Shown one piece after another: positions 26,801 through 35,373 of a DNA stretch of 64,000 nucleotides. The DNA lies in NCBI RefSeq assembly GCF_012516375.2, contig NZ_CP051204.2:7564001-7628000 (forward strand), in the 5' to 3' direction. The notes under the pieces are model-generated. The model saw nothing but the letters and a program-made list of their open reading frames with translations. It did not search any database and had not been told where the DNA came from. This stretch comes from Chitinophaga oryzae. Its GTDB lineage: Bacteria; Bacteroidota; Bacteroidia; Chitinophagales; Chitinophagaceae. How positions within the stretch are numbered: the first letter of the stretch is position 1; the number at the start of each line of letters is the position of its first letter. The position numbers and the translations under genes were made by a program.

Positions 26801-28114
26801 ATGAAAAAATATATAATCGCAGGCACGTTGTTATGCATACTCGCTGCATCATGCCGCAAAGATAATGACGGTTCCGTATTTGGCACCAGGCCCGAAGAAC
26901 GGATGAACGCAACGCTCACCGCCTATAAACAACAACTCACCGGCGGGTCCAACGGCTGGAAAGCTTACCTGTTCCCCGACGGCGGGATGGGCTTCGGCTT
27001 CTACTTTAAATTCGGGGAAAACAACCGGGTAAATATGCTGGGCGACCTGACACCGGCCACCGGACAGGACCTGTCAGAAAGCTCCTATCGCATGGGAGCG
27101 CAGCAACGTCCTTCGCTGGTCTTCGATACCTACAACTATCTCCATCTGCTGGCAGACCCGGACAGGAAAGTTTTCGGCGGGCTGCCCGGCAAAGGCTACG
27201 ATTCCGATTTTGAATTTGGCTACGACTCCACCCGTAACGATACCGTATTCCTTACCGGCAACGCCAAACAGAGCAAGATGGTGCTGGTGAGAGCCAGCGC
27301 AGCAGAAGAAGCAGCCTATAAAGCAGGCGGCCTCAACAGCATCCGCGACGCCATCACCGACTACGTGGCCAACCATCCCAATCTTTATACCACCACCGGC
27401 GACGGCAAAAAAATACAAACCGTCGTAAATCCAACTGGCAGAGGGTTCTCGCTGGTATATGAGCAAGACGGAGAGCTGAAAACGGAGACTAACAATCTCG
27501 CCTATACGCTGACGGGTTTCTTTACCCAAAAGCCTTTTACGATCAACAACAACAGCTACCGGGAAGTATTTTTTGACGCGGCCAAACAGGTAATGTACCT
27601 GAAGAGCAATGGTAAAAACACCGAGCTGCAGGCATCCGGCAGCCCGCTTTTCGCACTGCATCTGCTGTTAGGCGTTGGTTACGATCAGATCCAGACCTCC
27701 GACGCCACCCAGGGCGCCTTCTCTCCTGCCTATAAAGCGCTGTGGACAGCCGCCAAAACAAGGATGCCCAACCTCGGTTTTCCTAACCTGCAGCTGGCAG
27801 GCCTCGACATCCTCTTCGATACAGAATCAAAACTGATAGGCGTACAGGTGAAAGTCACCCAAAACGCCAACTCCTTCAGCGGCATGTACATTTTTGATTA
27901 CGCCAAATCAAAAGACGGCGTGTTCAGCTTCACCATGCAGGACATTAAAGGAGAAATACCCAACATCATCTATCCTGCCATGAAACCGATCCTGGACAAA
28001 CTGGCGGTGGGCAAATACCGGGTAGACTATTTCTCTATGCCGGGTAACAGCCAGATGGCACAGCTGATCGGGGTAGACGACCCGTCATTCATCATGGGTG
28101 GTTCACTTCAATAA
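26801..28114 (+). CDS. DUF4302-family lipoprotein (first copy)
   Basis: The protein has 437 residues from the ATG at 26801, which gives signal MKKYIIAGTLLCILAASC with a lipobox (AASC); an upstream ATG at 26771 gives no such signal. The region ERMNATLTAYKQQLTGGSNGWKAYLFP, followed by GFGFYFKF, is typical of DUF4302 proteins found beside SusC/SusD and the zinc metallohydrolase lipoprotein. DUF4302 has no known function; surface or periplasmic ligand handling is a guess from context. It is followed after 23 bases by a second, diverged copy. Confidence 0.85.
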   Translation: MKKYIIAGTLLCILAASCRKDNDGSVFGTRPEERMNATLTAYKQQLTGGSNGWKAYLFPDGGMGFGFYFKFGENNRVNMLGDLTPATGQDLSESSYRMGAQQRPSLVFDTYNYLHLLADPDRKVFGGLPGKGYDSDFEFGYDSTRNDTVFLTGNAKQSKMVLVRASAAEEAAYKAGGLNSIRDAITDYVANHPNLYTTTGDGKKIQTVVNPTGRGFSLVYEQDGELKTETNNLAYTLTGFFTQKPFTINNNSYREVFFDAAKQVMYLKSNGKNTELQASGSPLFALHLLLGVGYDQIQTSDATQGAFSPAYKALWTAAKTRMPNLGFPNLQLAGLDILFDTESKLIGVQVKVTQNANSFSGMYIFDYAKSKDGVFSFTMQDIKGEIPNIIYPAMKPILDKLAVGKYRVDYFSMPGNSQMAQLIGVDDPSFIMGGSLQ

Positions 28115-28137
28115 TTCATCATCTGCAATCCCTTCAA

Positions 28138-29427
28138 ATGAAAAAACTCGCATTATATACATTGCTCTGCGCCGCAGTACTGGCCTCCTGCCGGAAAGAC
28201 GACACTACCAGCCTTCCGGTGGAGAAGTCCTACGCCGATCCCAAACAACAGCTCGATTCCTTTAAAACAGTGCTGGGCTCCGCTCCCAACGGCTGGGTAG
28301 GTACGCTTACTCCCCGCGATGGCAGCGAACTGTTCAGCGTATACTTCCAGCTCGACAATGGCAAGAGTGAGGTTACCCTGTACACCGACCTCGATGCCGG
28401 CGCCGCCGCTACACCTTCCAAAAGCGGTTTCACAGTGGGCATCACACAAACCGTCAACCCCACGCTCAGCTTCCATGAAGGTTCCCAGCTGGCCGGCATT
28501 AAACTCGTCGCCAAAAGAGGAGTGGACACCGCCTATGCGCTCCGTTATACCAACGGCGATACGCTGGTACTGACCGGTAATAAATACAGCGATGAACTGA
28601 AACTGGTAAAAGCCGGTGCGCAGGTAAAAACAGACTATACCGCCGGCAGGCTGGAAACAGCGATGGCCGCCGCCGCTGACTTTTTCAACCAGCCAGGGTT
28701 CCTGGCCCTCAAACCAGGCGGTACGCAGGCATTTGTCTTTTTTAACACTGACAATAAAACAAGCGGCTTCGCTTTTGTCAATAACAACAGCAGGGTATCC
28801 GCTGGTACCGGTTACGCCTATACGCTGACAGGCATCGCCCTTCATCATCCGGTGCTGGTAGGTAACCAGGCCGTATCCGCGCTTACCTGGGATGCTACTG
28901 CCAACAATTTCTATGCAATGACCGGCAACAACAAGGTATATCTTGAACGTACCAACGTTCCTGTGATACCGGTCCATTATATGCTGGGGGGTGAGATCCC
29001 GGGCCAGCTTACGCTGCTGCCTCCTTCCGTATATCCGTTGCCCGGCTGGACTGCAGACTTCAAGACTATCTGGGATGATGCTGCTAACAGGTTCGGGTCT
29101 GTGGGCTATCCCATCAGCAAGGTGGTGATGGACTTTCAGACAGGCAGCAGTATCCTGAACATGAATATTTATGTTGCCGGCACCTATTGCAAGTATACTT
29201 TCAAATACACTAAAACGGCCGGCGGCGTTTACACATTTGTGATGCAGCCCTTTGCCAATGATACGCCCGGCGCCAACGGCAATGCATTGAAATCGCTGGC
29301 AGTTCCGCTGACGAGCATGTTGTCCGCCAACCGGTTTTCCCTCGATTATCTCGATGCACCGGACGGTGTGTTTGTCAGTTTCAAAAGCGCGGACAAACCT
29401 TCTATCGGCTTTACCGGTTACTGGTAA
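28138..29427 (+). CDS. DUF4302-family lipoprotein (second copy)
   Basis: The protein has 429 residues. The signal MKKLALYTLLCAAVLASC ends in a lipobox. It follows the layout of the preceding protein: PKQQLDSFKTVLGSAPNGWVGTLTPRDG near the N-terminus aligns with the NGWKAYLFPDGG region, then VYFQLD, 'DTLVLTGNKYSDELKLVKA' aligns with 'NDTVFLTGNAKQSKMVLVRA', and both end with a short beta-rich stretch around LDYLDAPDG/VDYFSMPGN. The pair therefore arose by duplication but has diverged strongly. It is the last gene of the locus 3 operon and ends just before a strong bidirectional terminator. Confidence 0.8.
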   Translation: MKKLALYTLLCAAVLASCRKDDTTSLPVEKSYADPKQQLDSFKTVLGSAPNGWVGTLTPRDGSELFSVYFQLDNGKSEVTLYTDLDAGAAATPSKSGFTVGITQTVNPTLSFHEGSQLAGIKLVAKRGVDTAYALRYTNGDTLVLTGNKYSDELKLVKAGAQVKTDYTAGRLETAMAAAADFFNQPGFLALKPGGTQAFVFFNTDNKTSGFAFVNNNSRVSAGTGYAYTLTGIALHHPVLVGNQAVSALTWDATANNFYAMTGNNKVYLERTNVPVIPVHYMLGGEIPGQLTLLPPSVYPLPGWTADFKTIWDDAANRFGSVGYPISKVVMDFQTGSSILNMNIYVAGTYCKYTFKYTKTAGGVYTFVMQPFANDTPGANGNALKSLAVPLTSMLSANRFSLDYLDAPDGVFVSFKSADKPSIGFTGYW

Positions 29428-29454
29428 GCACCCAGTACTATCCTTTCACAATAA

Positions 29455-29488
29455 AAAAGGCCCTGTCAGGACGCTGACAGGGCCTTTT
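29455..29488. terminator. Bidirectional terminator, end of Sus locus 3
   Basis: A perfect 15-bp stem (AAAAGGCCCTGTCAG, 29455-29469, with its mirror 29474-29488) has a 4-base loop. Runs of A on one side and T on the other let it work for both convergent genes. Confidence 0.92.
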
Positions 29489-29510
29489 ACATGAAGGTAC
29501 CGGTTGGTTG

Positions 29511-31676
29511 TCAGTAGGACATCAGCTCTTTTATCATGGCCTCTACCTTGGCGGCGTTGGGCAGCATCGCCGCTTCGAGGCCCGTGTTAAGCGCCACTGC
29601 GGGCAGGTCCAGCGCTCCCAGCATATGTACCGGGGCGTCCAGCTGTCTGAAACATTCTTTCTGGATACGTCCGGCCAGCGCCTGCATAAAGGAATTGTTC
29701 AGCTGTTCTTCCGTCAGCAACAGGCATTTACCATGTTTACGGACGGTCTGGAATACCAGCTCTTCATCCAGCGGGAAGAGGGTACGCAGGTCCACGATTT
29801 CCACGTTGCCCGGAAATGCACGGGCTGCCGCCCTGGCCCAGTATACGCCCATGCCGTAGGTGATGATGCAGACAGATTCTCCGCGTTGTACGTCTTTCGG
29901 ATGCGCCTGTAGTACCACATTGGCTTTTCCAAGTGGCAGCACATAGTCTGCCGCCGGTTCTATGGTCATGGCTTCCTGGGTGCCGGGTACCTTGCTCCAG
30001 TAAAGTCCTTTATGCTCCAGCATCACGACCGGGTTAGGGTCCAGAAATGCCGCTTTGAGCAGGCCTTTCATATCGGCGGCATTGGAAGGGTACACCACTT
30101 TGATGCCTTTAATGCTCAGCAGGGTGGATTCGATACTGCCGGAATGATAGGGGCCGCCGCCGCCATAGGCGCCGATAGGCACCCTGATGAGCGTCTGTAC
30201 CGGAAATTTACCCTGGCTCAGGTAGCAGGATTTGGAGATCTCCGTTACCAGCTGATTAAATCCCGGATAGATATAGTCTGCAAACTGTATTTCCACGATG
30301 GGTTTTACGCCGGTGGCCGACAGGCCTGCCGTTGCGCCGATGATATAGGCTTCCTGGATCGCCGTGTTGTACACCCGGTGATCCCCGAATTTATCGCCAA
30401 GGGTAGCCGCTTCGCGGAATACGCCCCCCAGTCTTTTACCGACGTCCTGCCCAAAGAAGATAGCTTCGGGGTATTGCTGCATGATTTCTTCCACCGCGTG
30501 CAGCGCTGCGTCTACCATCACCACTTTATTACCGTTGGCAGGCGTACGTGTTCCTGTTTCCTGTGTAACGGGGGTGGGGGCAAACACGTGCTCCCGCACC
30601 GTGTCGGGGGCTGGTTCTGCCGCTTTCACCGCTGCCGTGAAGGCCGCTTCGATATCTTCCGCCGCTGTCCGTTCTATTTCCTGCAGCGCAGCTTCCGTCA
30701 CACCATGTTTCAGCAGCAGCGCCCTTAATTTGGGTACCGGGTCGTTGGCCGCATGTTTTTGCAGGTCTTCCGCCGTGCGGTACCACTCCTTTCTTACGCC
30801 GGAGGTATGATGTCCCAGCAGCGGCACATGGGCCTGTACGAGGATAGGCTTGCGTTCCTGCCGTACGTAGCCGATGGCCGTTTCCATGGCGGCGTAGCTG
30901 GCCGTAAAGTCGCTGCCGTCTACCCGCATGCGTTCCAGCCCTTTGAAGCCGGCGGCATATTCGTAGGCGTCCATTGCGCGGGCTTCCGCGGCGGTGACAG
31001 AGATGCCCCAGTCGTTGTCCTGTATAAGATAGATGACCGGCAGTTGTTTCAGCACGGCAAACTGGAACGCTTCGCTGACCTCTCCTTCCGTTACGCTGCC
31101 GTCGCCCAGCGAACAAAGCACTACCGGCAGTTCACCGTTGGGGCCTGCAGGCAGTTGCGCATGAATGGTTTCGAGATACTGTACCCCCTGCGCCATGCCC
31201 GTGGCGGGTATTACCTGCATGCCGGTGGCGCTGCTCTGGTGGGGGATCCGGGGCTTATCGGGCCGCCGGCTGTTGGGATGGTTGTAGTAAGACCTGCCAC
31301 CGGAAAAAGGGTCGTCTGCTTTGGCCAGCAGCTGCAGCATCAGCTCATACGGCTCGAAGCCCATGGCCAGCAGCATGCTCTCGTCGCGGTAGTACGGACT
31401 GGCAAAGTCCCATGGCTGTAACTGCATGCCGGTAGCTATCTGTATGGCCTCATGCCCCCGGGAGGTGGAATGTACATATTTGCATATCGCCCGGTTGGCT
31501 TCATAGGTGTCGGCCATGCGGCCCGCCTGGCACATCCATCGGTAGGCCGCCAGTAACTCCGCCAGCTCGCTCCTCTTCCCGTGCTGGCCGTTAGTACCGG
31601 CTTTTAAAGTTGAAACGCTTGTACTATCTTTAAACACGTAAAACTGTTTTGGTGATGACGATGGTGGTTTAAGCAA
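29511..31676 (-). CDS. 2-oxoacid dehydrogenase E1, fused alpha and beta subunits
   Basis: The frame has up to 721 residues. The alpha part (about 40-350) has the thiamine-diphosphate motif GDGSVTEGEV...IQDNDWG. The beta part (about 385-721; VVMVDAALHAVEEIMQQYPEAIFFGQDVG, LIRVPIGAYGGGGPYHSGSIE) holds the pyrimidine-binding and C-terminal transketolase domains. It decarboxylates a branched-chain or related 2-oxoacid and passes the acyl group to an E2, which is not encoded nearby. No ATG exists near the N-terminus: the longest frame starts at TTG (31676), and the first 30-40 residues are unlike the family, so a downstream non-ATG start is possible. It is divergent from a MarR regulator, with a palindrome between them. 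Confidence 0.88.
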   Translation of the reverse strand: MLKPPSSSPKQFYVFKDSTSVSTLKAGTNGQHGKRSELAELLAAYRWMCQAGRMADTYEANRAICKYVHSTSRGHEAIQIATGMQLQPWDFASPYYRDESMLLAMGFEPYELMLQLLAKADDPFSGGRSYYNHPNSRRPDKPRIPHQSSATGMQVIPATGMAQGVQYLETIHAQLPAGPNGELPVVLCSLGDGSVTEGEVSEAFQFAVLKQLPVIYLIQDNDWGISVTAAEARAMDAYEYAAGFKGLERMRVDGSDFTASYAAMETAIGYVRQERKPILVQAHVPLLGHHTSGVRKEWYRTAEDLQKHAANDPVPKLRALLLKHGVTEAALQEIERTAAEDIEAAFTAAVKAAEPAPDTVREHVFAPTPVTQETGTRTPANGNKVVMVDAALHAVEEIMQQYPEAIFFGQDVGKRLGGVFREAATLGDKFGDHRVYNTAIQEAYIIGATAGLSATGVKPIVEIQFADYIYPGFNQLVTEISKSCYLSQGKFPVQTLIRVPIGAYGGGGPYHSGSIESTLLSIKGIKVVYPSNAADMKGLLKAAFLDPNPVVMLEHKGLYWSKVPGTQEAMTIEPAADYVLPLGKANVVLQAHPKDVQRGESVCIITYGMGVYWARAAARAFPGNVEIVDLRTLFPLDEELVFQTVRKHGKCLLLTEEQLNNSFMQALAGRIQKECFRQLDAPVHMLGALDLPAVALNTGLEAAMLPNAAKVEAMIKELMSY

Positions 31677-31680
31677 AATA

Positions 31681-31694
31681 GTTGCTATAACAAC
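31681..31694. promoter_or_regulatory. Probable MarR operator between E1 and marR genes
   Basis: GTTGCTATAACAAC is symmetric at 12 of 14 positions. It lies in the 42-base gap between the divergent genes, and GTTGCTAT recurs at 31696-31703, giving a second half-site. A dimeric MarR protein binding here could control both genes; this is inferred from position and symmetry. Confidence 0.55.
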
Positions 31695-31718
31695 TGTTGC
31701 TATTGCAAATTAATCATT

Positions 31719-32162
31719 ATGGCTGATACTTTTGTCAATAATCCCTCTTTTTTTAAGCTGGATGCGACCCTGAAAAAACTGCGCAACTATTGGCAGAAAA
31801 TGTTCGATTCCCGCCAGATGGACATCACGGTGGACCAGTGGCTGCTGGTGGAGAATCTGTACAAGCATAAAAAAACGACCCATAACGAGCTGGCCCGTAA
31901 TACCTCCAAGGATATTACTACCATCTCCCGTATTATTGAGTTATTGGTAAAAAAAGGGCTGGTAAAGCGGGAAGCCGATACCTATGACCGGCGAAAAATA
32001 TATCTCCAGCTGACGCCGGACGGAACGGAAAAATACAAGGAAGTGAAGCCGTTGGTGCATGAAATGCGGAAGACAGGCTGGAAATCGCTGACAGAAGCGG
32101 ACTATACGGAGTTAACCAGGATACTGGACACTATCTATAATAATATCCCCACGAAAGTTTGA
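31719..32162 (+). CDS. MarR-family transcriptional regulator
   Basis: The protein has 147 residues, typical for the family. The winged helix is about residues 35-105: TVDQWLLVENLYKHKKTTHNELARNTSKDITTISRIIELLVKKGLVKREADTYDRRKIYLQLT, with the DRR wing. N- and C-terminal helices would make the dimer interface. It is divergent from the 2-oxoacid dehydrogenase gene and probably controls it in response to a small acid or acyl-CoA. The TGA stop is formed at the start of inverted-repeat element C2. Confidence 0.92.
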   Translation: MADTFVNNPSFFKLDATLKKLRNYWQKMFDSRQMDITVDQWLLVENLYKHKKTTHNELARNTSKDITTISRIIELLVKKGLVKREADTYDRRKIYLQLTPDGTEKYKEVKPLVHEMRKTGWKSLTEADYTELTRILDTIYNNIPTKV

Positions 32163-32270
32163 TTTAGGGATTTTGGGATTTGAGGATTTGAAAAGCGGGA
32201 TGATCATGTTTTGTTATCTGATTTGATCTCCGCTGCATTTCAAATCTCTAAATCCCAAAATCAAAAAATC
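32161..32270. repeat. Inverted-repeat element C2 (GATTTTGGGATTT arms)
   Basis: It fills the gap between convergent stops at 32162 and 32276. The left arm has GATTTTGGGATTTGAGG then GATTTGAAA; the right arm carries the mirror of GATTTTGGGATTTAGA then GATTTGAAA. The core pairs AGCGGGATGATC (32194-32205) with GATCTCCGCT (32225-32234), related to the cores of elements A and D. The left end contributes the marR stop codon. Confidence 0.85.
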
Positions 32271-32275
32271 GTAAA

Positions 32276-32887
32276 TTATTTAACGGCAAATTCCAGCAGG
32301 CTGTCGTTTTCGATGAACGCCTCAAAAGTGTCCCCGATAGCGGTAGGGCCTACTCCCACAGGCGTACCGGTAAAGATCAGGTCGCCGATGTTAAGGGTAA
32401 AGAATTTGGAAATATAGGAAACGAGAAAGTCGAAAGAGAACAGGAGGTCTTTGGTATTGCCCTGTTGCACCAGTGTTTTGTTTTTATACAGGCAGAAGTT
32501 AATATCCTTTTTATCCATCTCCGGTGTGATGGGGATAAAAGAGCCCACGATGGCGGAGTTATCAAAGGCTTTGGCGATTTCCCAGGGCAGGCCTTTGGCT
32601 TTTTGTTTATCCTGTAAATCGCGCGCTGTGAAATCGATCCCCACAGAGATTTTATCGTAATATTTATCTGCGAATTTTTCCTGAATATGTTTGCCGTTTT
32701 TGCTGACGCGCAGTACGAGTTCACATTCGTAATGCAGGTTGGTGGTAAACTCCGGATAATAAAAAGGGTGGCCATTTTGCAGCAGGGCGTTCTTGGGTTT
32801 CATGAACAACACCGGCTCAGTGGGCACCTCATTTTTCAGTTCTTTGGCATGGTCGGCATAGTTCCTGCCTACGCAAATAATTTTCAT
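32276..32887 (-). CDS. Fumarylacetoacetate hydrolase (FAH) family protein
   Basis: The protein has 203 residues, the short single-domain form. Family motifs: VGRNYADHAKEL (7-18), LFMKPKNALL, HYECELVLRV (metal-binding glutamates), GIDFTARDLQDKQKAKGLPW and the C-terminal GDLIFTGTPVGVGP. Such proteins hydrolyse acylpyruvates or decarboxylate oxaloacetate. The exact substrate cannot be told. It follows pth on the same strand behind its own probable -7 element. Confidence 0.9.
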   Translation of the reverse strand: MKIICVGRNYADHAKELKNEVPTEPVLFMKPKNALLQNGHPFYYPEFTTNLHYECELVLRVSKNGKHIQEKFADKYYDKISVGIDFTARDLQDKQKAKGLPWEIAKAFDNSAIVGSFIPITPEMDKKDINFCLYKNKTLVQQGNTKDLLFSFDFLVSYISKFFTLNIGDLIFTGTPVGVGPTAIGDTFEAFIENDSLLEFAVK

Positions 32888-32935
32888 AATGCGTGAGTTT
32901 TAGAAGATAAATTAAGCAGATAGCAGTCAGATTTG

Positions 32936-32943
32936 CAAATTTA
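32936..32943 (-). promoter_or_regulatory. -7 element for the FAH-family gene
   Basis: On the reverse strand TAAATTTG matches TAnnTTTG. It lies about 50 bases before the ATG at 32887 and starts just below the pth stop. No clear -33 TTG is seen. Confidence 0.5.
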
Positions 32944-32945
32944 CT

Positions 32946-33521
32946 TTACAGGGGAAAGGTCATCTTGTTATACTCATTCATGGTGCGGGCCAGTCCAATG
33001 CCTGCAAAGCTTTCGATAATGTCGCAGCAGGCGTTTATTTTCTGTTGCACCACGGCCACTTCCGCCGGTTTCCATTTACCCAGTACAAAATCGGCCTGTC
33101 GTCCTTTGGCGTAATCGTTACCAATACCGAAGCGCAGGCGGGGATATTGATTGGTGCCCAGCGATTCCTGGATGCTTTTCAGCCCGTTGTGGCCGGCATC
33201 GCTGCCACCGGGGCGCAAGCGGAGCACGTCCAGCGGAAGCGCCAGTTCGTCCATGATCACCAGCAGGTTTTCCAGGGCGATCTTTTCCTTGTCCATCCAG
33301 TATTTGACAGCACGGCCGCTGAGGTTCATATAAGTGGTGGGCTTGATCACGATAAACGTTTTGCCTTTCCACTTACATTCCGCCACCTCTGCCAGCCGGT
33401 CGTTATCGAAGCTGCCGTTATGTTTGGCCACAAAGGCGTCAGCCACGTCAAAACCAATATTGTGACGCGTATGACGGTATTCCTGTCCAATGTTGCCCAA
33501 ACCGGCGATCAGGTATTTCAT
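32946..33521 (-). CDS. pth: Peptidyl-tRNA hydrolase
   Basis: The protein has 191 residues from the ATG at 33521. Signature LIAGLGNIGQEYRHTRHNIGF carries the conserved Asn and the catalytic His; MNLSGRAVKYW and the catalytic-Asp region LVIMDELALPLDVLRLRPGGSDAGHNGLKSI follow, with RLRFGIG near the end. The enzyme frees peptides from tRNAs dropped by ribosomes. It lies downstream of rplY with a terminator hairpin between them, an arrangement common in bacteria (prs-rplY-pth). Confidence 0.96.
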   Translation of the reverse strand: MKYLIAGLGNIGQEYRHTRHNIGFDVADAFVAKHNGSFDNDRLAEVAECKWKGKTFIVIKPTTYMNLSGRAVKYWMDKEKIALENLLVIMDELALPLDVLRLRPGGSDAGHNGLKSIQESLGTNQYPRLRFGIGNDYAKGRQADFVLGKWKPAEVAVVQQKINACCDIIESFAGIGLARTMNEYNKMTFPL

Positions 33522-33534
33522 ATGATTCAAAATT

Positions 33535-33566
33535 AAAAAGCCCCTCTACAAGTAGAGAGGCTTTTT
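33535..33566 (-). terminator. Terminator after rplY
   Basis: AAAAAGCCCCTCTAC pairs with GTAGAGAGGCTTTTT with one mismatch and a 2-base loop. It lies between the rplY stop and the pth start, so it would limit read-through into pth. Confidence 0.85.
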
Positions 33567-33586
33567 CGAAAAATATTTCCAAAAGA

Positions 33587-34177
33587 TTATTTCTTCTTAG
33601 ATTCTTTTTCAGCAGCAGATTCTTCCTGACGCAGCTGACGGGTCATTACCACAGAAGCGATAGGAATACGCGGAGAGTTGGTGATTTCGATACCGTCTAC
33701 TTTCACGTCTTCAACGCGGATGTTGCCATTCAGTTCGAGGTTCTCGATGTTTACTTCGATGCTCTCTACCAGGTCTTTAGGCAGGGCTTTAACTTTCAGC
33801 GCTTTCAGTTTGCTTACCAGTTTACCACCGGCTTTAACACCTACAGAAGAACCAACCAGTTTGATCGGCAGGGTTACAGACACTTTTTTGTCTTCAACCA
33901 GTTCCATGAAGTCGATGTGTGCCAGTTCATCTGTCACTACGTCGAACTGCATGTCTTTCAGTACGCATTTGTAAGTTTTAGCGCCCAGTTTGATTTCTGC
34001 GATCTGGAAAGCAGAAGTATACACCAGGTTTTTGAATGCTTTGGCAGGAGCTGAAAAATTTACAGTTTCTGCACCCCCGTAAATAACACAAGGCACTTTT
34101 TCCTCAGAACGGATCTGGCGGGTGGCTTTTTTGCCGAATTCGCTCCTGAGTTGTCCTTCGATGGTTATTGTTTTCAT
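33587..34177 (-). CDS. rplY: 50S ribosomal protein L25 (long, CTC-type)
   Basis: The protein has 196 residues. The N-terminal L25 domain is about 1-92 (GQLRSEFGKKATRQIRSEEKVPCVIYGG, FNLVY-like segment, KDMQFDVVTDELAHIDFMEL), followed by the TL5-like beta domain (about 95-180; VSVTLPIKLVGSSVGVKAGGKLVSKLKALKVKALPKDL). The tail is highly charged (RQLRQEESAAEKESKKK). It binds 5S rRNA in the large subunit. It is 37 bases downstream of prs and probably cotranscribed with it. Confidence 0.96.
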   Translation of the reverse strand: MKTITIEGQLRSEFGKKATRQIRSEEKVPCVIYGGAETVNFSAPAKAFKNLVYTSAFQIAEIKLGAKTYKCVLKDMQFDVVTDELAHIDFMELVEDKKVSVTLPIKLVGSSVGVKAGGKLVSKLKALKVKALPKDLVESIEVNIENLELNGNIRVEDVKVDGIEITNSPRIPIASVVMTRQLRQEESAAEKESKKK

Positions 34178-34214
34178 TGTTTAAACAGTTTATAGAAATT
34201 ATAAAAATACGCTG

Positions 34215-35171
34215 TTATTGTTTGCGATGACTGTGCACGAACAGGCTGGTGATAGACTTGTTTTCGTGCATGTTGCGGATAGCTACCGCAAACAGGTCTG
34301 CCACAGACACCACTTTGATTTTCGAGCTTTCCGGGCGGATGGGAATAGTATCGCAAACTACTATTTCTTCCAGTACGGAGTTCTCGATGTTTTCGTATGC
34401 TTTACCGCTGAATACCGGATGGGTACAGAAAGCGCGAACGCTTCTGGCGCCTTTTTCCTTCAGCAGGTTGGCTGCTTTTGACAGCGTGCCGGCAGTATCG
34501 CAGATATCGTCAATGAGCACTATGTCCCTGTCTTTCACGTCGCCGATCACTACCATGGATGCGATTTCGTTGGCTCTTTTGCGGTGTTTGTCGCAAATCA
34601 CCATCTCCGCATTGAAGTAGGACGCCACTTCGCGCACCCGGTTGGTGCTACCCACGTCAGGGGACGCAAAGGTAAGATTTTCCAGCTTTAATTGCTCAAT
34701 ATAAGGAATAAAAATAGCAGAGCTGTCCAGGTGGTCTACCGGGATATCGAAGAAAGCCTGGATCTGCGGAGCATGCAAATCCATGGTAATCACCCTGTTA
34801 GCCCCTGCAGAGGTAAGCAGGTTGGCCACCAGTTTAGACCCGATTGCTACCCTTGGCTTGTCTTTCCTGTCCTGGCGGGCAAACCCGAAATAGGGGATTA
34901 CCGCCGTGATGTAACCTGCTGATGCACGTTTGGCCGCGTCAATCATCAGCAGCAGCTCCATCAGGTTGTCTGACGGGGCGTTGGTGCCCTGCACGAGAAA
35001 AACATAGTCACCACGGATACTTTCCAGGAAAACGGGCTGAAACTCGCCATCACTGAACTTCTGAATTTTTAACTTACCGAGGCTGTTGAGTCCGTTGCCG
35101 TATCTTTTGGCAATTTTCTCAGCCAATGCCGGATTACTGTTGCCTGTGAAGATTTTTACTGAAGGTTGCAT
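34215..35171 (-). CDS. prs: Ribose-phosphate pyrophosphokinase
   Basis: The protein has 318 residues, the normal length. Motifs: FTGNSNPALAEKIAKRYG near the N-terminus, SDGEFQPVFLESIRGDYVFLVQGT, FGFARQDRKDKPR (ATP-binding flexible loop) and the PRPP motif VLIDDICDTAGTL (about 222-234). It makes PRPP from ribose 5-phosphate and ATP for nucleotide, His and Trp synthesis. A probable -7 element lies just upstream at 35191. Confidence 0.97.
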   Translation of the reverse strand: MQPSVKIFTGNSNPALAEKIAKRYGNGLNSLGKLKIQKFSDGEFQPVFLESIRGDYVFLVQGTNAPSDNLMELLLMIDAAKRASAGYITAVIPYFGFARQDRKDKPRVAIGSKLVANLLTSAGANRVITMDLHAPQIQAFFDIPVDHLDSSAIFIPYIEQLKLENLTFASPDVGSTNRVREVASYFNAEMVICDKHRKRANEIASMVVIGDVKDRDIVLIDDICDTAGTLSKAANLLKEKGARSVRAFCTHPVFSGKAYENIENSVLEEIVVCDTIPIRPESSKIKVVSVADLFAVAIRNMHENKSITSLFVHSHRKQ

Positions 35172-35190
35172 ACTGGTAGAAAAGAGGTGG

Positions 35191-35198
35191 CAAAACTA
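35191..35198 (-). promoter_or_regulatory. -7 element of prs
   Basis: TAGTTTTG on the reverse strand matches TAnnTTTG, 20 bases before the prs ATG. No good -33 TTG is visible. Confidence 0.5.
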
Positions 35199-35373
35199 TG
35201 ATTTTTTAGGGCTACCGGCGTGATTTTTTTTCGATCAAAAGCCAAATTTTAAATAATTTTAAAATTTAAGTATTTATAAATTAATTTGTTACAATGGTTT
35301 TCCTTTATTTTTTCAGAAAAAGAAACCGGGAGAGGAATTTTTTTTCCAGCGATTTTTCGCGAAATTCGAAGAA

